NCBI RefSeq assembly: GCF_038397755.1
Contig: NZ_CP151637.1
Span: forward strand, 2,914,001-2,978,000
DNA from: Microbacterium sp. LWH7-1.2
Lineage (GTDB): Bacteria > Actinomycetota > Actinomycetes > Actinomycetales > Microbacteriaceae
DNA: 64,000 nt
Direction: 5' to 3'
Translations under genes and position numbers: made by a program
The notes under the pieces: generated by a model
The model's input: only the letters and a program-made list of their open reading frames with translations
The model's database searches: none
Told to the model about the DNA's origin: nothing
Shown here: one piece after another, positions 52,840-64,000 of the stretch
How the letters are laid out: each line of letters opens with the position of its first letter
Numbering within the stretch: position 1 is the stretch's first letter

Positions 52840-53553
52840 GTGGCGCGGACTTCTCATCCCGGCGAGCCGCACGGCGTCGGCCTTGGACAGCGACTCAACT
52901 GGCTGCGCGCGGGTGTTCTCGGGGCGAATGACGGCATCGTGTCCGTCGCGGCGCTCGTCGTCGGGGTCGCGGGAGCGACGACGAACACCGGTGCGCTGTT
53001 CACCGCCGGAATCGCCGGCCTCGTCGGCGGTGCCATCTCGATGGCCCTGGGCGAGTACGTCTCGGTGAGCAGTCAGCGCGACTCCGAGCGGGCGCTCATC
53101 GCCAAGGAGAGCGGCGAGCTGCGCGACATGCCCGACGCGGAGCTCGAAGAGCTGACACAGCTCTACCGCGACCGCGGTCTGACCGACGCCACAGCCCGCC
53201 AGGTCGCGCAGGAACTCACGGCGCACGACGCTCTGTCCGCACACCTCGAGGTGGAGCTCCACATCGACCAGCACGACCTCGTGAACCCGTGGCACGCCGC
53301 GATCTCATCCGCGATCGCGTTCACCCTCGGCGCGCTGCTGCCGCTCCTGGCGATCCTGCTCCCACCGCCCGAGTGGCGCGTGCCCGTCACCTTCGTCGCC
53401 GTACTCGTGGCCTTGGCCGCGACCGGCACGATCTCGGCCCACCTCGGCGGTGCCCCGAAGGCGCGCGCCGCCACCCGCCTCGTGCTCGGAGGCGCGCTCG
53501 CCCTCGTCGCGACATGGCTCATCGGCACGCTGCTCGGCACCACCGTGGTGTAG
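52840..53553 (+). CDS. VIT family transporter (VIT1/CCC1, iron/manganese)
   Basis: This 237-residue membrane protein of the vacuolar iron transporter family usually exports Fe2+ or Mn2+. The first helix carries Gly-Ala-Asn-Asp-Gly-Ile-Val-Ser-Val. Gly-Gly-Ala-Ile-Ser-Met-Ala-Leu-Gly-Glu-Tyr-Val-Ser-Val-Ser-Ser follows, then the cytoplasmic Glu/His-rich metal-binding helices (about 85-150). GTG 52840 or TTG 52828 may be the start; neither has a strong ribosome site. It lies on the opposite strand between the tRNAs and the DUF3566 gene, so it interrupts an otherwise co-directional block. Confidence 0.9.
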   Translation: MARTSHPGEPHGVGLGQRLNWLRAGVLGANDGIVSVAALVVGVAGATTNTGALFTAGIAGLVGGAISMALGEYVSVSSQRDSERALIAKESGELRDMPDAELEELTQLYRDRGLTDATARQVAQELTAHDALSAHLEVELHIDQHDLVNPWHAAISSAIAFTLGALLPLLAILLPPPEWRVPVTFVAVLVALAATGTISAHLGGAPKARAATRLVLGGALALVATWLIGTLLGTTVV

Positions 53554-53610
53554 GCCGCAACCGCCGAGCGCCGGCATCCGTCATCGAATGCCGGCGCCGA
53601 GCGTCGTGCG

Positions 53611-54011
53611 TCAGTTCGAGGTGAAGCCGACCAGGAGGCCGCCGGTCACCTTGACGGCGAGGTTGTAGATGCCCGCGATCACGGCGCCGAGCACCGTCAC
53701 GACCACGAGGTTCAGGATGGCGACGACGGCCGAGAAGGCCAGCACCTGTGGGAAGCTCACGAACTGCGACAGCAGGATGCTGCCGTCGGAGAAGCTCGAG
53801 AAGAACTCGTCGGCCTTCGCGATCAGGCCGGTGGTCTGCACCACCAGGAAGACCATCACGAATGCCACCACCGTCACCACCGCGATGGCGATGGCGGCGA
53901 GGAAGGACAGCTTCACTGCGGACCAGAAGTCCACGTACACCAGCCGCAGGCGAACCTGCTTCGCGCTGGTCTTGTGACTCGATTTCTTGGCGAGCTTGTC
54001 GGCTACCGTGC

Positions 54012-54015
<4 letters not shown>
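53611..54015 (-). CDS. DUF3566 transmembrane protein
   Basis: This 134-residue protein has a Lys-rich N-terminus and the domain core [12 protein letters not shown]. Two helices are at about 37-62 and 90-118. It is the conserved neighbour of gyrA in actinobacteria, such as Rv0007 in mycobacteria, with no proved role. Its ATG overlaps the gyrA stop by four bases, so it is co-translated with gyrase. Confidence 0.9.
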
Positions 54016-56657
<2,642 letters not shown>

Positions 56658-56697
56658 CGGATTCTTTCGTCTCTCTACGTTTCGAGATCGGCTTGCG

Positions 56698-56730
56698 GCG
56701 TTTCGATTCGCTGCGCTCGCTCAACGACCA
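56698..56730. repeat. Dispersed REP-like element, copy 4
   Basis: In reverse orientation, GCGTTTCGATTCGCTGCGCT then CGCTCAACGACC lies between gyrB and gyrA, where it would be transcribed within the gyrBA mRNA. Confidence 0.65.
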
Positions 56731-56757
56731 GGGGCAGCTCGCTGCGCTCGCCTGTGC

Positions 56758-58842
<2,085 letters not shown>

Positions 58843-58921
58843 CTATCGGGTAACGGCCCGATCACAGCGCTCTACGCCCCTGTAAGAGGATGAAATTCGC
58901 CTGGATGCCTCCTGACGTGAC

Positions 58922-59482
58922 TTATCCGTAGGTATCGCGCGGACCCCGCCCTGGAATCGTTCTGGGACCCCATTTCCAGGAGGGGACGTCCGGCCCGATG
59001 AAGCGGACCGCGTCGACCCCCGCCTCTGGGTACCGCCGGACGATCTCGGAGAGGATCTGCGCGCGCATCAGCTGGAGCTGCTTCGCCCATGCCGTCGAGT
59101 CGGCCTGGATGGTGAGCGTCCCATCCGAGAACGCGACCGGCCGGGTGTGCTTCGCGGTGTCCTCGCCGGCCACCTGATCCCATGCGCGCACCACGTCCTC
59201 CCGTGCGAGCTGAGGGTCCCAGCCTGCCTCGCGGGTGAGGTCTGCCAGCACGTCGCCCACGCCGCGCGGGTCGCGCCCCGGCGCGAAGGGGATGTTCTCG
59301 TCGTCCTCGGTGCGGCGGCGGCGCTTGCGGTACGACCGGGCGGAGGGCTCCAGTCCGCGCAGACGCAGGTAGGTCGAGATCGTCTCCGGGACGGTCGTGC
59401 GATCGAGGGGAGCAGGCTTCGCGGGCACGGATGCTGCGTCCCGCGGCTGCTCGGTCCCCGAGCCTGTCGAAGCGTCAGCCAT
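58922..59482 (-). CDS. DciA-like DUF721 protein
   Basis: This 186-residue protein has a DUF721 domain in its C-terminal half (Trp-Asp-Gln-Val-Ala-Gly-Glu-Asp-Thr-Ala-Lys-His-Thr, then Asp-Ser-Thr-Ala-Trp-Ala-Lys-Gln-Leu). DciA is the ancestral loader of the replicative helicase DnaB in bacteria that lack DnaC/DnaI. A disordered N-terminus of about 70 residues precedes it. ATG 59482 overlaps the recF stop by eight bases, the usual actinobacterial recF-dciA-gyrB order. Confidence 0.9.
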   Translation of the reverse strand: MADASTGSGTEQPRDAASVPAKPAPLDRTTVPETISTYLRLRGLEPSARSYRKRRRRTEDDENIPFAPGRDPRGVGDVLADLTREAGWDPQLAREDVVRAWDQVAGEDTAKHTRPVAFSDGTLTIQADSTAWAKQLQLMRAQILSEIVRRYPEAGVDAVRFIGPDVPSWKWGPRTIPGRGPRDTYG

Positions 59483-60689
59483 CCGTGTCCTCCGACTCGA
59501 CGGGGCCGAGGATGCGGCCGCCCTCGACGCGCACCATCCGGGCGCGGAGCTCTCCGGGCACGTCGCCCTCGACCGCGGCGGTCACCACGACCTGCTCGTA
59601 ATCGGCGGCGAGGTGCGCCAGGCGGGCGCGGCGATCGGTGTCGAGCTCGGCGAAGACGTCGTCGAGGATGAGGACAGGGTCGCCGAGGCGCGAATCCGCA
59701 CGAAGGAGTTCGGCCGAAGCCAGCCGGAGCGACAGCGCGACGGACCAGGACTCGCCGTGGGACGCGTACCCCTTCACCGGAAGACCGCGGATCCGCAGGA
59801 GCAGGTCGTCGCGGTGCGGTCCCACCAGCGTGAGGCCGCGCTCGAGCTCGGACGTGCGCTTCGCCGCGAGCGCCAGACGGAAGAGCTCCGCGATGCGGGT
59901 GGTCGAGGCATCCGTCCGTCCTGCCTCCACGGTCGGCCCGGCGGCCGCGGGATGACCCGAACCGCTGTCGCCGTCTTCGCCGGTGTCTGCCCCGGCGACC
60001 GAGAGCGCCCACTCGATCTCGGGGTTGTGGTCGGCGCCGGCGATCGCGGTGTACGCGGCCGCGAGGGGGGTCGCCAGATCAGTGGCGAGGGCGAGGCGCG
60101 CGGCGATGAGCTGCGTGCCGAGCGAGACGAGCTTGTCGTCCCACACGTCGAGGGTCGACAGGGCGTCGCCGCGGATGCCGCGGGCCTTCGCGGACTTCAG
60201 CAGCGCGGTGCGCTGCTTGAGCACGCGGTCGTAGTCCGCGATCACGCCCGCCATGCGCGGAGCACGCTGGACCAGGAGCTGATCTGCGAACCGGCGGCGC
60301 GCGGACGGATCGCCGCGCACGATCTGCAGGTCCTCCGGCGCGAAGAGCACGACCTGCGCGTAGCGAGGGAGTTCCGCCGGCTTGACCGCTGCGCCGTTGA
60401 CCCGGGCCTTGTTGGAGCCCTGCCGGTTCACCTGCGCCTCGAGTTGCACGCGACGCTCGCCGTGGGCCAATCGAGCGCGGATGATCGCGGCATCGGCTCC
60501 GTCCCGCACCATGGGTGCGTCGTTCGAGACCCGGTGCGAGCCCAGCGTCGCGAAGAAGCCGATGGCCTCGGCCAGATTCGTCTTGCCCTGGCCGTTGCGG
60601 CCGACGAAGACGTTCGGACCGGGGCCGAGCTCGACGTCGGCGGCCGCATAGTTGCGGAAGTCGACGAGACTCAGGTGCTCCACGATCAC
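59475..60689 (-). CDS. recF: DNA replication and repair protein RecF
   Basis: This 404-residue SMC-like ATPase loads RecA at gaps with RecO and RecR. Walker A is Gly-Arg-Asn-Gly-Gln-Gly-Lys-Thr near residue 34, and Walker B Leu-Ile-Leu-Asp-Asp-Val-Phe-Ala-Glu-Leu-Asp near 345. An Ala/Gly/Asp-rich insert occurs around 225-265. GTG 60689 lies six bases after TAGGCT (rc of 60696-60701), so recF seems to have its own leaderless promoter just after dnaN. No gnd gene lies between dnaN and recF, unlike in some relatives. Confidence 0.97.
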   Translation of the reverse strand: MIVEHLSLVDFRNYAAADVELGPGPNVFVGRNGQGKTNLAEAIGFFATLGSHRVSNDAPMVRDGADAAIIRARLAHGERRVQLEAQVNRQGSNKARVNGAAVKPAELPRYAQVVLFAPEDLQIVRGDPSARRRFADQLLVQRAPRMAGVIADYDRVLKQRTALLKSAKARGIRGDALSTLDVWDDKLVSLGTQLIAARLALATDLATPLAAAYTAIAGADHNPEIEWALSVAGADTGEDGDSGSGHPAAAGPTVEAGRTDASTTRIAELFRLALAAKRTSELERGLTLVGPHRDDLLLRIRGLPVKGYASHGESWSVALSLRLASAELLRADSRLGDPVLILDDVFAELDTDRRARLAHLAADYEQVVVTAAVEGDVPGELRARMVRVEGGRILGPVESEDTDG

Positions 60690-60741
60690 CGGACAAGCCT
60701 AATGACCGGCTCCGACGAACCTCTGGTCAGCGCCGGACCTG

Positions 60742-61896
60742 TCAGCGCAGCAGCAGGTTCGGCTGCAGCAGGTAGCGGAACGAGTCCGAACCGGCGCGGT
60801 CCACCGAGGTCTGCGGCGTGATGAGCACGGGGCTGAGCTTGTTCGCGTTCTCACTCGAGGTGAACGTGATCCGCACGAATTCGCTCTTCACCGCACCGAG
60901 CGACTCGAGCAGGTACTGGGGGTTGAGACCCAGCGTGACCTCGTCGCCGCCCAGCAGCGTCGCGTCGACGGACTCGGTGGCGCGAGCCTGCTCGGTGCCC
61001 GAGGCATCCATCGACACGCTGTCGGTCGTGAAGGTGAACCGCAGCGGAGCCGAGCGGTCCAGCACGAGCGACACACGGCGCACGGCCTCGGCGAGCTCGG
61101 CGGTGTTGACGACGGCGTGGTGCTCGGTCTGCTCGGGGAACAGGCGCCGCACCGGGGGGAAGTTGCCCTTGATGAGCAGTGACGTCACGGTCTTGTTGCC
61201 CGCGGTGAAGGCGATGATCTCGCGATCGCCAGAACCCGAGAACGCGATCGAGATGTCGCCGCCGTGTGCGAACGTCTTGCCCACCTCGGTGAGGGTGCGA
61301 GCGGGAACGAGAGCCGTGGTCGACTCGTCGCTCGCAGTGGAGCCGCCGTCCCACGGGATCTCGCGGAGCGCGACACGGTAGCGGTCGGTGGCGACGAGGC
61401 TGAGGCTGGTTCCCGAGACCTCGAGCTGCACGCCTGTGAGCACGGGGGTGACGTCGTCGCGCGACGCGGCGAAGGCGACCTGCGCGATGGCGGTGGCGAA
61501 GTCCTCGGAAGGCACGAGCCCGGAGTCGCCGGTGACCTCGGGGATCGCGGGGTACTCCTGCACGGGCATGGATGCCAGGGTGAACCGGGCCGAGCCGCAC
61601 GTGAGCAGGATGCCGCCGTCCTCGTCGACCTCGATCTGGATCGGCGCGTTGGGCAGACGGCTGGCGATGTCGGAGAGCAGCCGGCCGTGGACGAGGATCG
61701 TGCCCGGTTCATCGACGGTGGCCTCGATCGTGGTGCGCGCGGATGCTTCGTAGTCGAAAGCGGCGAGCGAGAGACCTTCAGCGGATGCCTCGATCAGCAC
61801 GCCGGCGAGGATCGGCTGAGGGTTGCGCTGCGGCAGGAGTTTGACGACGAACGATACGGCTTCGCTGAACACATCGCGATTGACGTGGAACTTCAC
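60742..61896 (-). CDS. dnaN: DNA polymerase III sliding clamp (beta subunit)
   Basis: This 384-residue clamp has three repeated domains (about 1-125, 130-255, 258-384) that dimerise into the ring around DNA. The domain signatures Phe-Asp-Tyr-Glu-Ala-Ser, Ala-Thr-Asp-Arg-Tyr-Arg-Val-Ala and the C-terminal clamp pocket region (Val-Leu-Ile-Thr-Pro-Gln) are present. It tethers polymerase III and likely NucS. It is separated from dnaA by the origin. Confidence 0.97.
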   Translation of the reverse strand: MKFHVNRDVFSEAVSFVVKLLPQRNPQPILAGVLIEASAEGLSLAAFDYEASARTTIEATVDEPGTILVHGRLLSDIASRLPNAPIQIEVDEDGGILLTCGSARFTLASMPVQEYPAIPEVTGDSGLVPSEDFATAIAQVAFAASRDDVTPVLTGVQLEVSGTSLSLVATDRYRVALREIPWDGGSTASDESTTALVPARTLTEVGKTFAHGGDISIAFSGSGDREIIAFTAGNKTVTSLLIKGNFPPVRRLFPEQTEHHAVVNTAELAEAVRRVSLVLDRSAPLRFTFTTDSVSMDASGTEQARATESVDATLLGGDEVTLGLNPQYLLESLGAVKSEFVRITFTSSENANKLSPVLITPQTSVDRAGSDSFRYLLQPNLLLR

Positions 61897-62375
61897 GAAC
61901 GCTCCCTCTGCAGCGGGCCCTTCGACTGCGGGCTCGGGGTTCTCATGCTAGTGCCAGCCTCGGAGATTGCCAGTCCGCTTCCGGTGTCGGGACCTGTCCA
62001 CCGCCAAGGTGATCGGACGGGGTTCATCTCAAAGATTTCTTGTCATGGTGTTAACGGCTGTGGAAACTGTGGACAACTGTCGCCTCATCAGTCGGGAGAC
62101 GGAAACCACACACGTGTGAGTTGTGGAGACGCTCCGGAGAGCGGTCGGAAAGACGAATGACAAGAACTGTGGATTCCGCAATCCATCCACAGGTCTCCCC
62201 CGCTCGTTCACAGCGGTTTCCGCAGCTTGGGAGAGTTATCCACAGGTTTTCCACACTGTGAAGAACCGAAATGATGGCCCTGCTCTCCGCGCGTGTCAAG
62301 AACTTCTTCAGGCATATACACCGAGGGGCCCGCGCGTCGTCACGCACGGGCCCCTCGAGGGGTGTAGGGGAGGAT
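61897..62375. other. Chromosomal replication origin (oriC), dnaA-dnaN intergenic region
   Basis: This 479-bp gap has no gene and is lower in GC than its surroundings. DnaA-box matches include TGTGGACAA (62068-62076, the actinobacterial TTGTCCACA), the adjacent TGTGGAAAC (62059-62067), perfect TTATCCACA (62236-62244) and TTTTCCACA (62247-62255). Weaker ones are near 62122, 62168 and 62183. The stretch 62020-62055 is the most AT-rich part and could be the unwinding element. Location between dnaA and dnaN fits the standard actinobacterial oriC. Confidence 0.9.
62323..62356 (-). terminator. Terminator after dnaA
   Basis: A perfect 10-bp stem GAGGGGCCCG / CGGGCCCCTC (62323-62332, 62347-62356), with an inner GCGT/ACGC pairing, lies 20 nt past the dnaA stop. 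It protects the origin from read-through. Confidence 0.8.
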
Positions 62376-63824
62376 TCAGCGACCGTTGCGGCCGAGCTGA
62401 GCGGTGATCTCGGTCACCTGGTTGTAGATCGACCGGCGCTCCTTCATGAGCTCGCTGATCTTCTTGTACGCGTACATCACGGTCGTGTGGTCGCGGTTGC
62501 CGAACAGCTGCCCGATCTTGGGCAGTGACAGGCTCGTGCGCTCACGACACAGGTACATCGCGATCTGACGGGCGGTCGCGACGGATTGCGACCGGCTCGA
62601 CCCGTAGAGGTCGTCGACGGTGAGCTTGAAGTAGGCCGCGGTCGCTGTGATGATGTCGGTCGGCGAGATGACGTTGGCGTCGTCCTGGTCGACGATGTCA
62701 CGCAGCACGGTCTGGGCCAGCGACATGTCGAGCGTCGAGCGGTTGAGGCTCGCGAACGCCGAGACACGGATGAGGGCGCCCTCGAGCTCGCGGATGTTGC
62801 TCGAGACCACGGTCGCGATGTACTCCATCACCTCGTCGGGGATGTGGAGCCGCTCGGACTGCGCCTTCTTGCGGAGGATCGCGATGCGCGTCTCGAGGTC
62901 GGGCGCCTGCACATCGGTGATGAGCCCCCATTCGAAGCGGCTGCGCATGCGGTCTTCGAAGCCGGTGAGGTGCTTGGGGGGCACATCGCTCGTGATCACG
63001 ACCTGCTTGTCGTGGTCGTGCAGCTGGTTGAACGTGTGGAAGAAGGCTTCCTGCGTCTCGGCCCGGCCTTGGAGGAACTGGATGTCGTCGATCAGCAGGA
63101 TGTCGACATCCCGGTATCGGGCCTGGAACGCCGAGCCGCGGTTGTTGGCGATCGAGTTGATGAAGTCGTTGGTGAACTCCTCGCTCGACACGTAACGCAC
63201 GCGGATACCGGCATAGAGACTCAGCGCGTAGTCGCCGATCGCGTGAAGAAGGTGCGTCTTGCCGAGACCCGAGTCCCCGTAGATGAAGAGCGGGTTGTAC
63301 GCCTTCGCCGGCGCCTCGGCGACAGCGACCGCCGCGGCATGGGCGAACCGGTTGGACTGCCCGATGACGAAGTTGTCGAACGTGTACTTCGGGTTCAGTC
63401 GCGTATCGCTGCGCGAGACGGATGCTGCGTCCCCCGTGTCGTCGAGCGGCGGGCGTCCGACGGGCGTGGTCTGGAGTCCGATCGGCGGCGCGACGGGTGC
63501 CGCGACCGACTGGACCGGGATCGGCGCAGTGAGATGCACGTCGGCGAGATCCGGGTTGACCACGACGCGGAAGTTCGACGCGGGGTCCTGGACGTCCTGG
63601 GCGACGCGCGTGAGCGCCTCCAGGATCGGCGCGCGCATGCGCTTGGTGAACTGGGCCGCGGTCAGATCGTTGGGAACGTCGAGATAGAGCGTTCCGCCCA
63701 TGACACCCTGCGGAACGGCCAGACTGATGAAGCCGTGCAGCTGCGGGGTGATGCGATCGTCTCGCACGAGTTCGTCCAGGACGGCCGTCCAGACCGGTAC
63801 ATCTGGAACTTCGTGCGGTGTCAT
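62376..63824 (-). CDS. dnaA: Chromosomal replication initiator DnaA
   Basis: This 482-residue AAA+ initiator opens oriC. Domain I (1-85) and a Pro-rich linker come first. Domain III has Walker A Gly-Asp-Ser-Gly-Leu-Gly-Lys-Thr-His near residue 183 and Walker B Leu-Leu-Ile-Asp-Asp-Ile-Gln. Domain IV has the DNA-binding signature Asn-Arg-Asp-His-Thr-Thr-Val-Met. ATG 63824 follows GGGGGGG. The upstream promoter and DnaA box imply autorepression. Confidence 0.98.
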   Translation of the reverse strand: MTPHEVPDVPVWTAVLDELVRDDRITPQLHGFISLAVPQGVMGGTLYLDVPNDLTAAQFTKRMRAPILEALTRVAQDVQDPASNFRVVVNPDLADVHLTAPIPVQSVAAPVAPPIGLQTTPVGRPPLDDTGDAASVSRSDTRLNPKYTFDNFVIGQSNRFAHAAAVAVAEAPAKAYNPLFIYGDSGLGKTHLLHAIGDYALSLYAGIRVRYVSSEEFTNDFINSIANNRGSAFQARYRDVDILLIDDIQFLQGRAETQEAFFHTFNQLHDHDKQVVITSDVPPKHLTGFEDRMRSRFEWGLITDVQAPDLETRIAILRKKAQSERLHIPDEVMEYIATVVSSNIRELEGALIRVSAFASLNRSTLDMSLAQTVLRDIVDQDDANVISPTDIITATAAYFKLTVDDLYGSSRSQSVATARQIAMYLCRERTSLSLPKIGQLFGNRDHTTVMYAYKKISELMKERRSIYNQVTEITAQLGRNGR

Positions 63825-63882
63825 GGCCCCCCCGGGTTGTTGATGATTCCACCGGAGGCCGCGGAAACGTCGGTCCCAGGCC

Positions 63883-63931
63883 TGTGGATAACTGCCGGAG
63901 CCACGCTAGTCAGGAGGCGTCGCGTGAGCAA
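63883..63931 (-). promoter_or_regulatory. dnaA promoter with autoregulatory DnaA box
   Basis: Read on the minus strand, -35 TTGCTC (rc of 63926-63931), a 17-bp spacer and -10 TAGCGT (rc of 63903-63908) place the start near 63896. A perfect DnaA box TTATCCACA (rc of 63883-63891) follows immediately, so bound DnaA would block early elongation. The rpmH gene is expected beyond the window on the other strand. Confidence 0.75.
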
Positions 63932-64000
63932 ACTCCACTGTAGAACCGGCCTGCGTGTCGGTGCCAGGGTCGGTAGCATCGCCGGTGCATAATGACACGT

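Overview
The window is about 64 kb of a high-GC (roughly 70 %) actinobacterial chromosome next to the replication origin. Gene content and order point to Microbacteriaceae, most likely Microbacterium or a close relative. The evidence is strong G/C preference at third codon positions, the cluster dnaA - oriC - dnaN - recF - dciA-like - gyrB - gyrA - DUF3566 gene - tRNA-Ile - tRNA-Ala, the envelope and cell-cycle block crgA / srtE / trpG-like / pknB - PASTA kinase - pbpA - rodA - pstP - fhaB - fhaA, a nucS gene, and many genes whose -10 box sits about 6 nt before the start codon (leaderless mRNAs).

Layout from the origin leftwards. 61.9-64.0 kb: dnaA on the minus strand with a readable promoter and an autoregulatory DnaA box, then the dnaA-dnaN gap with a DnaA-box cluster (oriC). 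53.6-61.9 kb: dnaN, recF, a DciA-like gene, gyrB, gyrA and a DUF3566 membrane protein, all read away from the origin. 48.0-53.6 kb: two tRNAs, a VIT-family transporter, a NUDIX hydrolase, a YbaK-like deacylase, a cyclophilin, a rhomboid protease, crgA, a class E sortase and a glutamine amidotransferase. 38.1-47.3 kb: the serine/threonine kinase, phosphatase, FHA and peptidoglycan elongation operon. It reads fhaA to the first PASTA kinase with overlapping or near-overlapping genes; pknB follows behind a strong hairpin and probably has its own promoter. 31.3-38.1 kb: nucS, a HAD hydrolase, a coiled-coil membrane protein, a rhomboid-like/lysyl-PG-synthase-like fusion, a cold-shock protein, a GntR regulator, a frameshifted acetyltransferase and tRNA-Leu.

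1-31 kb is accessory and metabolic. A MinD-like ATPase has an altered Walker A motif. A LacI regulator and an MFS transporter are divergent across two identical palindromes. A complete Mrp-type Na+/H+ antiporter operon reads mnhAB-C-D-E-F-G. Next come a penicillin-acylase-family hydrolase and a TetR / degenerate ABC ATPase / YhgE-Pip operon. argG follows, then two tandem Pr6Pr membrane protein paralogues separated by a pair of palindromes, a membrane-domain/F420-type reductase fusion, a D,D-carboxypeptidase that appears to start at ATT, a DUF1990 protein, purA, a beta-propeller lactonase, a flavoprotein next to a LuxR regulator, an AI-2E-family permease, an AroQ chorismate mutase and the end of what may be an ABC export operon.

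I saw no phage, insertion sequence, CRISPR array or biosynthetic cluster. The least explained signals are: a dispersed REP-like palindromic element, one copy of which is read in frame at the end of the degenerate ABC gene; an over-represented GGATGC-centred word; the apparent ATT start codon; the rhomboid-like domain fused to an MprF-like catalytic domain; and several paired palindromes that look like undescribed operators. All coordinates and counts were worked out by eye.
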